Shown: positions 8,136-16,501 of the stretch, in pieces
Numbering within the stretch: position 1 is the stretch's first letter
Layout: every line of letters begins with the position of its first letter
Source: Hyphomicrobiales bacterium
GTDB lineage: Bacteria > Pseudomonadota > Alphaproteobacteria > Rhizobiales > Rhizobiaceae
Reading direction: 5' to 3'
Length of the DNA: 64,000 nt
Assembly (NCBI GenBank): GCA_900468285.1
Contig: UBTF01000004.1
Coordinates: forward strand, 1 to 64,000
The notes under the pieces: generated by a model
What the model was told of the DNA's origin: nothing
The model's input: the letters and a program-made list of their open reading frames with translations, nothing else
Database searches by the model: none
Made by a program: the position numbers and the translations under genes

Positions 8136-9068
8136 ATGCTGAACCAGATCAAGGGCCTTCACCACGTCACATCCATGGCGGCAAGTGCACGCGGCAACAA
8201 TCAGTTCTTTACCGACACGCTCGGTCTGCGCCGTGTGAAGAAAACCGTCAATTTCGACGCGCCTGATGTCTATCACCTTTATTACGGCGATGAGGTTGGC
8301 ACGCCAGGCTCCGTCATGACCTACTTCCCGTTTCCGCATATTGCGCGTGGTCGCCCAGGCACCGGCGAGGTCGGAACGACATTGTTCTCCGTGCCGGAAG
8401 GCTCGCTTGGCTATTGGCAGGACCGGTTGGCCAAGGCCAATGTCGATGGTCTGAAAACCGATGAGGCCTTTGGCAACAAGCGCCTTCACTTTGCCGGACC
8501 CGATGGCGATGGTTTTGCCATGGTTGAGGTAAAAGACGATGCGCGTGCCCAGTGGACAGCCAATGGTGTTGGGGAAGATCAGGCAATTCGTGGTTTCCAG
8601 GGTGCGTCGCTTCGGCTGCAGGACGAAGGCGCAACAGCTGAACTGTTGAAGTTCATGGGCTATGAGGAAGTTGACCGGCGCGATGGCGTCTTGCGGCTTG
8701 GAATGCCGGGCGGCAATGGTGCCGATGTCATCGATATCGAAACCATGCCCAATATTTCCGGTGCGCGCCTTGGCGCGGGCTCTGTCCACCACCTGGCATT
8801 TGCCGTCGATAACCGACAGACACAGCTGGAAGTGCGCAAGGCGCTTATGGATACGGGTTATCAGGTCACGCCGGTCATCGACCGCGATTACTTCTGGGCG
8901 ATCTATTTCCGCACGCCCGGCGGTGTGCTGTTTGAAATTGCCACCAACGAACCCGGCTTCAACCGGGACGAGGATACCGCGCATCTGGGCGAAGCGTTGA
9001 AGTTGCCAACACAGCACGCCCATCTGCGTGCGACGCTGGAACAGCATCTGGAACCGCTCGAAGACTGA
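8136..9068 (+). CDS. Ring-cleaving extradiol dioxygenase, MhqO-like (tandem VOC)
   Basis: A tandem VOC protein of 310 aa. Module 1 starts with IKGLHHVTSMAASARGNNQFFTDTLGLRRVKKTVNFD, and module 2 contains SVHHLAFAVD and RTPGGVLFEIATNEPGF. Metal ligands are the two histidines in GLHHVT/SVHHLAFAV and the Glu in FEIAT. The best-known relatives (MhqO/MhqA) cleave hydroquinones. The ATG at 8136 has a GGGG ribosome site and matches the family's N-terminus. The next gene is an MhqD-type hydrolase, the usual partner, so a quinone/electrophile defence operon is inferred. Confidence 0.87.
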   Translation: MLNQIKGLHHVTSMAASARGNNQFFTDTLGLRRVKKTVNFDAPDVYHLYYGDEVGTPGSVMTYFPFPHIARGRPGTGEVGTTLFSVPEGSLGYWQDRLAKANVDGLKTDEAFGNKRLHFAGPDGDGFAMVEVKDDARAQWTANGVGEDQAIRGFQGASLRLQDEGATAELLKFMGYEEVDRRDGVLRLGMPGGNGADVIDIETMPNISGARLGAGSVHHLAFAVDNRQTQLEVRKALMDTGYQVTPVIDRDYFWAIYFRTPGGVLFEIATNEPGFNRDEDTAHLGEALKLPTQHAHLRATLEQHLEPLED

Positions 9069-9129
9069 ATTCAGGGCAATGACAGACGACCGACCGGCGC
9101 GAATGCCGGCGGTTGTTGAGGAGACAGGC

Positions 9130-9741
9130 ATGAAAAGAAATCTTTATCACCACAAGCTGCGCGCCGGTTCTGCGGGCAAACCCGTCTTTTTCGTCTTCCA
9201 CGGCACTGGCGGCGACGAGAACCAGTTTTTCGAATTTGGCGCACAGCTATTGCCCGACGCAACCGTGGTCTCGCCGCTTGGCGATGTTGCGGAGCACGGT
9301 GCGGCGCGTTTCTTCCGCAGAACGGCGGAGGGCGTTTACGATATGGCCGACCTTGATCGCGCCACCCAGAAAATGGCGACCTTCATTGCTGCCCACCGCG
9401 ATGCGCATGAAGCCGGTGCGGTTATCGGTCTGGGTTTTTCCAATGGAGCCAATATTCTGGCGAATGTCCTGATCGAGTTCCCAGATCTGGTCGATACCGC
9501 CGTGCTGATGCATCCGCTGATCCCGTTCGAGCCTAAGCCCGCACCAGCGCCTGACGCCCGACGCGTGTTGATAACGGCAGGTGAACGTGATCCGATTTGT
9601 CCGGTACCACTGACCAATGGGCTGGCGAATTATCTGAAGGCTCAGGGCGGCACTGTGGAGATGGAATGGCATTCTGGCGGCCATGAAATCCGCAACAACG
9701 AGATCGAAGCTGCCAAGGCCTTTCTGGCGCCTCACCTATAA
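9130..9741 (+). CDS. MhqD-like alpha/beta hydrolase (carboxylesterase/phospholipase family)
   Basis: Alpha/beta hydrolase of 203 aa: oxyanion segment FFVFHGTGGDENQF, nucleophile elbow GLGFSNGANILA (Ser in G-F-S-N-G), Asp in AGERDPICPV and final His in HSGGHEIRNNEI. It belongs to the short carboxylesterase/MhqD group. A strong GAGGAGA site precedes the ATG at 9130; upstream in-frame ATGs (9028, 9079) are less likely. The gap to the dioxygenase is 61 bp, so the two are co-transcribed. The substrate is unknown; quinone-adduct hydrolysis is inferred from the pairing. Confidence 0.86.
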   Translation: MKRNLYHHKLRAGSAGKPVFFVFHGTGGDENQFFEFGAQLLPDATVVSPLGDVAEHGAARFFRRTAEGVYDMADLDRATQKMATFIAAHRDAHEAGAVIGLGFSNGANILANVLIEFPDLVDTAVLMHPLIPFEPKPAPAPDARRVLITAGERDPICPVPLTNGLANYLKAQGGTVEMEWHSGGHEIRNNEIEAAKAFLAPHL

Positions 9742-9751
9742 GCCGGTCGCG

Positions 9752-9830
9752 ATCCTCGGCCTTGAGCCGAGGATTTTCTCATGTTGTGAAAACTGGATCG
9801 GTAGCAGATGCTCGGGTCAGGCCCGAGCAT
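9752..9830. repeat. Paired REP-like palindromes after the mhqO/mhqD-like operon
   Basis: Two strong hairpins occur within 80 bp: ATCCTCGGC...GCCGAGGAT at 9752-9774, followed by TTTCTC, and ATGCTCGGG...CCCGAGCAT at 9808-9830. Both have the CTCGG-rich stem also seen in the element at 43531-43654, so they look like copies of one dispersed palindromic family. The first could also terminate the upstream operon. Confidence 0.7.
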
Positions 9831-9867
9831 GGCGGTAAGTCGACGCGCGACCTAGTCTTGGCCACGC

Positions 9868-10452
9868 TTACCGGTAGCCGCAATCCTGCAGCTGCTTCTC
9901 ATAGCGGATGGCCATGTTGGCAGAGCGGCGGGCTGCCTTCTGGATGGCGATGTTGTTGCGCCAGACGCCCTTGGAATATCCAGCATGGCCGGAATAATAG
10001 GCGAGGTAGAGGTTGTAGGGATCATTCAGCGCAATGCCGTTCTGGCGGTTGCTCTTGGCATGATACCAGCCGACGAAGTGGATTGCGTCGGTGAAATCGG
10101 TGCGGCTGGCGCTCCATCGCCCGGTTTCGCTCTGATAGGCCGCCCAGGTGCCATCGAGAGCCTGCGCATAGCCATAGGCCGATGACTTGCGTCCCCACGG
10201 AATGAAGCCGAAGATTTTGTTGCGGGGTGGGCGCGCATAGGGCTGGAAGCTGGATTCGGTGTAGATGGTTGCCATCATGACCGGCACCGGCACCCCGAAC
10301 TCGCGTTCAGCGGCCTGTGCATCTTTTTTCCAGTTGTTGAATATGCCGTTCCGCTGTTCGAAGATCGCACAGGCATTGGTGATCTGCGACGGAGCCGTCG
10401 CGCACCCTGCCAGGGCAGTCAAAAGAAGAACGACGACAAATACGCCACGCAT
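9868..10452 (-). CDS. Lytic transglycosylase-like lipoprotein
   Basis: 194 aa with a lipoprotein signal peptide: hydrophobic run then LAG-C (lipobox Cys at about residue 16). The mature part has VPVPVMMATIYTESSFQP, with a Glu-Ser resembling the catalytic Glu of SLT-type transglycosylases. It also has GYAQALDGTWAAYQ and a C-terminal AYYSGHAGYSKGVW segment like the (A/L)xYNxG motif. It would cleave peptidoglycan glycan strands at the outer membrane. The start at 10452 has GAGAGG upstream and gives a proper signal; longer in-frame starts (to 10575) do not. Confidence 0.85.
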   Translation of the reverse strand: MRGVFVVVLLLTALAGCATAPSQITNACAIFEQRNGIFNNWKKDAQAAEREFGVPVPVMMATIYTESSFQPYARPPRNKIFGFIPWGRKSSAYGYAQALDGTWAAYQSETGRWSASRTDFTDAIHFVGWYHAKSNRQNGIALNDPYNLYLAYYSGHAGYSKGVWRNNIAIQKAARRSANMAIRYEKQLQDCGYR

Positions 10453-10593
10453 CGCGAAACCTCTCGTTCCGCGCATTACTAAAGTGTAAATATTAACGGT
10501 CGGTTTTGAGACAAGGTTAATGCAAATGCCGCGCATTAACCCCTTGTTAGAATATTCATTCCACCGCCGTGGCACACCTTTGCTGGAATTGCT

Positions 10594-11427
10594 TCAAAGC
10601 CGTTCCATGGCGGCGGCCATCTGGTAGAGCGCCAATCCGGCGGCTGTCCCGGCATTCAGGCTGTCCAGTTGCGGAGATTGGGAAATGCGGGCGGTATGGA
10701 AGCGCGACAACACAGCCTGCGGCAGGCCATCCCCCTCCGTCCCGATGACAAGCGCCATTCTGCGCGACGCCGGGATCTGGCGTATTTCCGTGGTGCCTGC
10801 GGGCGAGAGGCTCCAGATATCGAAGCCCTCGGCGGCCAATGTTTCCAGCATCTCTATCGCGCCGCCGCCGCGGTGATAGGGCACCGACAGGACAGAGCCC
10901 ACCGATACGCGCAGGGATTTACGATAGAGCGGATCGCAGCAGGTGGCATCGAGGAACACGGCATCCGCATAAAATGCTGCGGCATTGCGGAACATGGCGC
11001 CCAGATTATCGTGGTTGGAAATACCACAGCCCGCGAGCACCAGCGAAGAGGCTGGCAGCTGGCGTATGGTGTCCACCATGCCTGACGAGGTCTTGCGTTT
11101 CCCGAGTGCCAGAATCCCCCGGTGGAGGTGAAAGCCGACAATGGCGTCCAGCACGGATGCCTTGGCGACATAAACGGGCACCTCGGCGGGAAACTGCGCC
11201 AGAATATCCTCGACCCCGGCCAGCCGGTTTTCAAGGATGAGAATGTTTTCCGCTTCAAACGCATCGCCCTTGACGTGCGCCGCCGCCAACATGCGAAGGA
11301 CGACCGTTCCTTCGACGATGAACCGGCCCTGCCGGCCAGTCAGGTCTCGTTCCTTGACATCACGAAAGGCGGCGATGCGTGGATCGTCGGCCTCGCTTAT
11401 GGTGACAGGGACACGATCAACGGGCAT
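10594..11427 (-). CDS. TrmH/SpoU-family 23S rRNA or tRNA 2'-O-methyltransferase
   Basis: 277 aa. An N-terminal substrate-binding domain (ERDLTGRQGRFIVEGTVVLRML) is followed by the SPOUT knot: NHDNLGAMFRNAAAF (motif 1), ALVIGTEGDGLP (motif 2) and ISQSPQLDSLNAGTAAGLALYQM (motif 3, with the usual I-P-M replaced by I-S-Q). It transfers methyl from SAM to a ribose 2'-OH. The exact RNA target cannot be read. I start at 11427 (MPVDRVPVTI); the upstream gene's stop overlaps by 11 bp, so they are coupled. Confidence 0.86.
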   Translation of the reverse strand: MPVDRVPVTISEADDPRIAAFRDVKERDLTGRQGRFIVEGTVVLRMLAAAHVKGDAFEAENILILENRLAGVEDILAQFPAEVPVYVAKASVLDAIVGFHLHRGILALGKRKTSSGMVDTIRQLPASSLVLAGCGISNHDNLGAMFRNAAAFYADAVFLDATCCDPLYRKSLRVSVGSVLSVPYHRGGGAIEMLETLAAEGFDIWSLSPAGTTEIRQIPASRRMALVIGTEGDGLPQAVLSRFHTARISQSPQLDSLNAGTAAGLALYQMAAAMERL

Positions 11428-11806
11428 CGATGGTGATGTCGGCCACGAAACGGCCTGCCTGCACGTTGAAGACCAGCGCCTTGCGCGTACCATTTGCCAG
11501 CCGTCCGTAAAACAGCATGTCGCCACCGGCAAAGGACACGTTTTCGATGGTAAAGCCCTGTGGCAGGCTGGCGGTGGCGGCCACCGGCGCATCTGCGGGC
11601 ACGGCTGCGCCGCCGCTGGAGCTTGCCGCTGGCGCCGTCCGTGACGGGCCCATCGCCTTGTAGACAACGGCTCCGAAGACAGCCATAAGGCTGATAAACA
11701 TTACGGACCCCGACACGATCTGCAAACGGATCATCTTGCGGCGAACTTTTTCCATGGCCGGATCTAACGGCTTGTCTTCCTGTTCGTCTTGCTCGATCTG
11801 CGTCAT
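11417..11806 (-). CDS. Conserved single-pass membrane protein of unknown function
   Basis: 129 aa. A charged cytoplasmic start (MTQIEQDEQEDKPLDPAMEKVRRK) leads into one transmembrane segment (about residues 28-50) and an Ala/Pro/Ser linker. A small beta-rich domain follows, ending SFAGGDMLFYGRLANGTRKALVFNVQAGRFVADITIDAR. The topology suggests a periplasmic C-terminus. The start is ATG 11806; divergent from the rluD-type gene 40 bp away, so promoters are packed tightly. Function not recognised. Confidence 0.75.
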   Translation of the reverse strand: MTQIEQDEQEDKPLDPAMEKVRRKMIRLQIVSGSVMFISLMAVFGAVVYKAMGPSRTAPAASSSGGAAVPADAPVAATASLPQGFTIENVSFAGGDMLFYGRLANGTRKALVFNVQAGRFVADITIDAR

Positions 11807-11846
11807 CGGGATCCTTGGGCATTGCTGGATTGATCGGAAAATAAGA

Positions 11847-12869
11847 ATGAACGACCCCTTTAAACAAGGCGGAGACGCAAGGAAAGAGCTGATTGCGGGT
11901 GACGACGCCGAAGGGCGCCTGGATGCGTGGCTGGCCGGTGAGGTTGGGGGCGATCTGTCCCGCAGCCGCATCAAGGCGCTGATCGAGCAGGGTGTCGTCC
12001 TTTTAAACGGGAAAGTCACAACCGAGCCGAAAAAGAAGGTCCACCCCGGTGACCGCATCGAGATTTCCATGCCGGAGCCGGAAGACCCCGAGCCCAAGGG
12101 CGAGGATATTCCGCTTGAGGTGGAATATGAGGATGAGGATCTGATCGTCCTCATCAAACCGGCGGGTCTTGTGGTTCACCCCGGTGCCGGCAACTGGACC
12201 GGAACCCTCGTCAACGCGCTGATCCACCATTGCGGCGACAGCCTGTCGGGCATCGGCGGCGTAAAACGCCCGGGCATCGTGCACCGGCTGGACAAGGAAA
12301 CCAGCGGCGTCATGGTTGTTGCGAAAAACGACAATGCGCATCGGCATCTGGCGGCGCAATTTGCCGACCACGGACGCACCGGACCTCTGGAGCGGGCCTA
12401 TAAGGCAATTGTCTGGGGTCGTCCGAAGACACTGCGCGGCACCATCGACGCGCCGCTGGGGCGTGGTGCAGACCGCACCAAGCGCGCCGTGAAGCACGAG
12501 GATTCCAATGACGCCCGGGAGGCGATCACCCATTACGATGTTATCGAGCGATATCACGAAAAGCCGGATGCGACTTGTCTTGCCTCGCTGGTGGAATGCA
12601 GGCTCGAAACCGGGCGCACCCATCAGATCCGCGTGCATATGGCTCATATCGGTCATCCTTTGATCGGCGATCCCGAATATGGCGCGGCTTTCCGCACCAA
12701 GGCCAATCTGCTGCCCGATCACGCCAGAGACGTGGTCAATCTTTTTCCACGCCAGGCTCTCCACGCCTATCTGCTGGCATTCGAACATCCGCGTACCGGT
12801 GAGGTCATGGAGTTCGAAACGGATATGCCAGATGATATGGAGGCTTTGGCGTCAGCCCTCCGGGCTTGA
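11847..12869 (+). CDS. rluD: RluA/RluD-family 23S rRNA pseudouridine synthase
   Basis: 340 aa. An S4 RNA-binding domain (about residues 20-75; GRLDAWLAGEVGGDLSRSRIKALIEQGVVLLNGK) precedes the synthase domain with the catalytic motif GIVHRLDKETSGVMVVAK (Asp in HRLD) and LETGRTHQIRVHMAHIGHPLIGDPEYG. It isomerises uridines in rRNA. RluD is the closest recognisable member by architecture, but RluA/RluC-like specificity cannot be excluded. I take the ATG at 11847; the frame is open upstream but without relevant homology. Confidence 0.88.
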   Translation: MNDPFKQGGDARKELIAGDDAEGRLDAWLAGEVGGDLSRSRIKALIEQGVVLLNGKVTTEPKKKVHPGDRIEISMPEPEDPEPKGEDIPLEVEYEDEDLIVLIKPAGLVVHPGAGNWTGTLVNALIHHCGDSLSGIGGVKRPGIVHRLDKETSGVMVVAKNDNAHRHLAAQFADHGRTGPLERAYKAIVWGRPKTLRGTIDAPLGRGADRTKRAVKHEDSNDAREAITHYDVIERYHEKPDATCLASLVECRLETGRTHQIRVHMAHIGHPLIGDPEYGAAFRTKANLLPDHARDVVNLFPRQALHAYLLAFEHPRTGEVMEFETDMPDDMEALASALRA

Positions 12870-13186
12870 GGCCGAAATCGGTTGAGGGGCGAGCTTCGCG
12901 CTCACTGGCCCCAAAGCCAATCTTCTCAACCGTGATATCACACGGCTTCACGCTCCTTTGAGCGGCGGGAGAATGTGTGAATTTTTCGGAACGAATTAAT
13001 CGCTGAGCTGTTGGTAGAGCACATAGCCATCGGTTCCAGACGCGCGACTGTAAGTCGTGCGCTTGAAACAAGTGTGCGCAATACATATTTGTTACGTGGG
13101 TTCGTGCGGGGTCGAGAAAAACCGACCCGCAACGTTGGTTTGCCTGAAAGGGGAGCCGACCTAAAACAAAGATAAGGGGGTGCTTT
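12870..13186 (+). other. rpoH upstream region (317 bp)
   Basis: Non-coding. It holds the candidate heat-shock promoter (13062-13090), a CGACT/AGTCG hairpin just before it (about 13046-13058), a leader hairpin (13106-13130) and an AAGGGGG ribosome site before the rpoH ATG. No terminator for the preceding rluD-type gene is obvious. Confidence 0.6.
13062..13090 (+). promoter_or_regulatory. Candidate heat-shock (sigma-32) promoter of rpoH
   Basis: CTTGAA at 13062-13067 is followed after 16 bp by CATATTT at 13084-13090. This resembles the alphaproteobacterial RpoH consensus (CTTGAA, then CYTATNT) with one mismatch. It ends 97 bp before the rpoH start. Autoregulation of rpoH by its own sigma factor is known in Agrobacterium. 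In the leader, 13106-13130 can form a GCGGG-GTCG/CGACCCGC hairpin. Confidence 0.6.
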
Positions 13187-14089
13187 ATGGCCCGCAATAG
13201 TTTGCCATCCATTACTGCCGGTGAAGCCGGTCTCAATCGTTATCTCGATGAAATTCGCAAGTTTCCGATGCTGGAGCCGCAGGAAGAATACATGCTTGGC
13301 AAACGCTACGCCGAGCATGGCGACCGCGATGCCGCCCATCGGCTCGTCACCAGCCATCTTCGTCTCGTTGCAAAAATCGCCATGGGCTACCGCGGCTACG
13401 GCTTGCCCATCGGCGAAGTCGTGTCGGAGGGCAATGTCGGCCTGATGCAGGCGGTCAAAAAGTTCGACCCGGAGCGTGGATTCCGTCTTGCGACCTATGC
13501 GATGTGGTGGATCAAGGCATCCATCCAGGAATATATCTTGCGCTCCTGGTCGCTGGTGAAAATGGGTACTACCGCCAACCAGAAGCGGTTGTTCTTTAAC
13601 CTGCGCCGCCTCAAGGGCAAGATCCAGGCCATCGATGAGGGCGATCTCAAGCCCGAGCACGTTACCGAAATCGCCACCAAGCTTCAGGTGTCCGAAGAGG
13701 AAGTCATTTCGATGAACCGTCGCCTTCACGGCGATGCTTCGCTGAATGCTCCGATCCGCGCGGCAGAAGGTGAAGCCGGTCAGTGGCAGGATTGGCTCGT
13801 GGATGACCACGAGAGCCAGGAAGCCGTACTGATCGAGCAGGACGAACTGGAAACACGCCGCCGGATGCTGGCAAAGGCCATGGGCGTTCTGAACGACCGC
13901 GAGCGCCGCATCTTCGAGGCGCGTCGCCTGTCTGAAGATCCCGTCACGCTGGAAGATCTGTCGACCGAATTCGACATCAGCCGCGAGCGCGTGCGCCAGA
14001 TCGAGGTTCGTGCTTTCGAGAAGGTTCAGGAAGCAGTGCAGAAGGAAGCACTCGAGGCTGCGAAAGCCCTGCGCGTCGTAGACGCGTAA
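13187..14089 (+). CDS. rpoH: RNA polymerase sigma factor RpoH (sigma-32)
   Basis: The heat-shock sigma factor, 300 aa. Region 2 spans about residues 50-120 (HLRLVAKIAMGYRGYGLP, then RLATYAMWWIKASIQEYILRSWSLVK). The RpoH box QKRLFFNLRRLK is at about 132-143. Region 4.2 with its helix-turn-helix (LSTEFDISRERVRQIEVRAFEKVQ) is near 255-280. The RpoH box separates it from other sigma-70 factors. It directs RNA polymerase to chaperone and protease promoters. It has a strong ribosome site and a monocistronic layout ending at a good terminator. Confidence 0.96.
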   Translation: MARNSLPSITAGEAGLNRYLDEIRKFPMLEPQEEYMLGKRYAEHGDRDAAHRLVTSHLRLVAKIAMGYRGYGLPIGEVVSEGNVGLMQAVKKFDPERGFRLATYAMWWIKASIQEYILRSWSLVKMGTTANQKRLFFNLRRLKGKIQAIDEGDLKPEHVTEIATKLQVSEEEVISMNRRLHGDASLNAPIRAAEGEAGQWQDWLVDDHESQEAVLIEQDELETRRRMLAKAMGVLNDRERRIFEARRLSEDPVTLEDLSTEFDISRERVRQIEVRAFEKVQEAVQKEALEAAKALRVVDA

Positions 14090-14113
14090 GACGCCTCCAC
14101 GCTTCACGTCATT

Positions 14114-14145
14114 AAAAAAAGGCCCCGTTTGGGGCCTTTTTCTTT
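14114..14145 (+). terminator. Rho-independent terminator of rpoH
   Basis: AAAAAAAGGCCCC-GTTT-GGGGCCTTTTTCTTT: a GGCCCC/GGGGCC stem with a 4-nt loop, a T-tract, and a mirrored A-tract. It may act in both directions, since the convergent gene ends at 14161. Confidence 0.9.
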
Positions 14146-14160
14146 ATTGATAATCTGCTC

Positions 14161-16431
14161 TTACTGGCCGGTTGCGGGGACCGCTGCGCTCCACTCGCGC
14201 AGTGCGCTGTCAAATGCCGCCTTGCCATCGGCACCCTTTTGCAGGGTCAGAAGTGCCCGGCGGCCATTGCGGTATGAAACCGGAATGTCGATCCAGTCAC
14301 GCGTGCGCATCAGTTCCAGATTTGTCTTGAGCGCATCCGGGAAATCATTCAGCGCGATCATATGGAAATCGTCAGTGATCTTTGCTGGCACGGCAATCAG
14401 GGCGTTACCGCGATCCTGCTCGGTGCTCTTCATGGCTATGCGCTGAACACTGTCGATTGCACCGCCCTCAAAGCCGGTTCCGACGGAAAACACGATTTCC
14501 ACGAGATGGCTGGCTGGAAGCGACGGGTCCGTGTTGCGCTTGAAGGTGATGAGCGCGCTAAGGCCACGTCCGGGGATCGTAATCTGGCCCTGCACGGTCG
14601 GGGACGGCTTGTCATTGGCGTCCTGCTCGTTCTGCAGCGACCAGGATACCGTTCCTTCGATAGCGGTCGGCACCGTCTGACCCAACACTTCCTCATAAAG
14701 GAACATGCGATGGCCGGAAGCAGCGGCAGCTGGCTGTTGGGCCGGTGCGCTGGTGGCGGCCGTCGACGTTGCTGCAGGAGGGGTCTGTCCCGTTGCAGGA
14801 GGGGCCGCTTCGGTCTGCTGATAGACGGACTGTCCTTCGGCGGTAACGGGTTGTCCGTTTACGCCGGGACCAGCGCCCTCATCCTTTTCACTTCCATCGG
14901 CCATAAGCCGCTGGGTGAACTTCGTGCCGGTAACGGAACCATCATCGACCGCCGCAGGTGTCTGGGTGGCAGGCGTCTGGCTACCATTGCCGGATTGTGC
15001 AGGCGTGGTCGTCGTTGCAGGAGTCGCAGGCTGGTTGGATGCGGTTTCCGTCGGCTGCGTAGACGTCGAGCCGGTCTGTGCCGACTGGACGAGGCCACCT
15101 ACCATATCGTTCAGCGCATCTCGGTTGATCCAAAGCGCATAAGCGCCGCCGGCCAGAATGGCTACGCCGCAGAGAGAAAGCGCGATCGCTGCGAAGTTGC
15201 GGCGAGGCTTCTTCTTCGTCCGGTATGCGGAGGCCGGAATGCCGTCTGCGGCAAGACCCGATTCGAAATCGCCCCGGTCGGCACTGCCGGAACCATTGCC
15301 GGACTTGCCGTCATATCCAATCAGCTCTTCAAGATCGTCCCATGGCGTGCGTTCCGCATCATCCTTCTTGCCCGCTTGCGGGGCAAATGGATCGTCATCG
15401 GCACGCGGCAGGGTCGGGCTGGTCTTTGGCGGCAGATCGAGCGCCGTGTCCTGGAAGTAGGTAGAGTAATCCTCCACGATCGCTGCCGACTGTTTTTTCG
15501 GCTCGGCGTCGGCGTGGCGGTACTCGTCGTCGGAGAATGTCGGTGCCTCACCAAAATGCACCGCATCATTGCGCTGCTCGGCAGGCTCCGGCTCAGGATT
15601 TACATCCTGATAATATGGCGATGGCTCGGCGTAGCTTGCTGCGTATGGCTGCGCAGGATTGTCGTGGAAGACGTCGCTCTCATCCGTTCGCGCTTCGGGC
15701 TGCTGCTGCTCCTCGTCTACGCTCCTGTAGGCAGGCTCTTCCGGCTGGTGAGCCCAGTCAACTGGCTGGGCGGTATCCTGCCCAGCCCAGTTTGCATGGG
15801 CGTGATCTTCCTCATCGACCGTATCCGCATGAGGCGCAGCAACGGTTTCTTCCGGCTCGTGGGCGTAGTGTGGTTCTTCCTGCTCATGGGTGAAATAGGA
15901 AGAGGTCTCTTCCTGCTGCGGCTCCCGGTGAGCCGGCTCGTCATCCACATAGGCGTCTTCGGCGCGATACGCCTCGGCATGGGGTGTTTGCGTTTCTTCA
16001 GCGGGCTGCTGGTAGGCCGCATAGTCCTGCTGATGATCCTCCGCTACCGGTGCCTCAGGCTCCTGGTAGTAGCGAGGATTTTCTTCTTCCTCATGGCGCT
16101 GCTCGGCAGCAACCTCATCCTCGTAGTAAGGAGAGGATACATCTGGTGAAGCGGGTGCTGCGACAGGTGCCGCCGCTTCCACATAAGCGTCATCCTCGTC
16201 CTCATCGGCCGCGGGAAGCGCCTCGGAATATTCGCCCTCCACCTCGGCAATTGCCGTGTCGAGCTTGAGGATCTGGCGCTTCAACAACTCTTCTGGCGGG
16301 CGCGGCTTCATGTTCTCGAGCTGGCGCACGACTGCGCTACGCGCCTTGTCGTACACCTTTGCCCGGTTTTCGGGAGTATTGTTCGCCAAGCCATCCACGG
16401 CCTTGCGAATGACTGCTACAAAATCCGCCAT
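14161..16431 (-). CDS. Large acidic, low-complexity membrane protein, conserved in rhizobia (unknown function)
   Basis: 756 aa. Residues 1-60 form a helical start (ADFVAVIRKAVDGLANNTPENRAKVYDKARSAVVRQLE). About 60-370 is highly acidic and rich in Glu, His, Tyr, Pro and Ala, with loose YxxE/PxY/HEEE patterns. A basic stretch and one transmembrane helix (AAIALSLCGVAILAGGAYALWI, near 413-435) follow. Next is a Thr/Pro/Gln-rich linker of about 150 residues and a folded periplasmic domain of about 170. The start is the ATG at 16431 after GAGAAAG; a GTG sits two codons upstream. Its shape suggests a scaffold with a disordered cytoplasmic tail. Function not recognised. Confidence 0.85.
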   Translation of the reverse strand: MADFVAVIRKAVDGLANNTPENRAKVYDKARSAVVRQLENMKPRPPEELLKRQILKLDTAIAEVEGEYSEALPAADEDEDDAYVEAAAPVAAPASPDVSSPYYEDEVAAEQRHEEEENPRYYQEPEAPVAEDHQQDYAAYQQPAEETQTPHAEAYRAEDAYVDDEPAHREPQQEETSSYFTHEQEEPHYAHEPEETVAAPHADTVDEEDHAHANWAGQDTAQPVDWAHQPEEPAYRSVDEEQQQPEARTDESDVFHDNPAQPYAASYAEPSPYYQDVNPEPEPAEQRNDAVHFGEAPTFSDDEYRHADAEPKKQSAAIVEDYSTYFQDTALDLPPKTSPTLPRADDDPFAPQAGKKDDAERTPWDDLEELIGYDGKSGNGSGSADRGDFESGLAADGIPASAYRTKKKPRRNFAAIALSLCGVAILAGGAYALWINRDALNDMVGGLVQSAQTGSTSTQPTETASNQPATPATTTTPAQSGNGSQTPATQTPAAVDDGSVTGTKFTQRLMADGSEKDEGAGPGVNGQPVTAEGQSVYQQTEAAPPATGQTPPAATSTAATSAPAQQPAAAASGHRMFLYEEVLGQTVPTAIEGTVSWSLQNEQDANDKPSPTVQGQITIPGRGLSALITFKRNTDPSLPASHLVEIVFSVGTGFEGGAIDSVQRIAMKSTEQDRGNALIAVPAKITDDFHMIALNDFPDALKTNLELMRTRDWIDIPVSYRNGRRALLTLQKGADGKAAFDSALREWSAAVPATGQ

Positions 16432-16501
16432 AAGCACTTTCTCGTCGAGGCCAGCGACGTACTGGCCCGATATGGTTTATGAATCTCGATCGCCGAGGAC
16501 T

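Noticed and set aside
12938-14107. 389-codon frame opposite rpoH
   Set aside because: Antisense of a highly conserved sigma factor; composition is unlike real proteins and no ribosome site is present.
14362-16149. Long open frame of about 595 codons on the + strand opposite the acidic membrane protein
   Set aside because: It is the shadow of the minus-strand gene's skewed codons (rich in Arg, Leu, Gly and Val runs), has no domain and no ribosome site. The minus-strand gene has a transmembrane segment and a folded domain.
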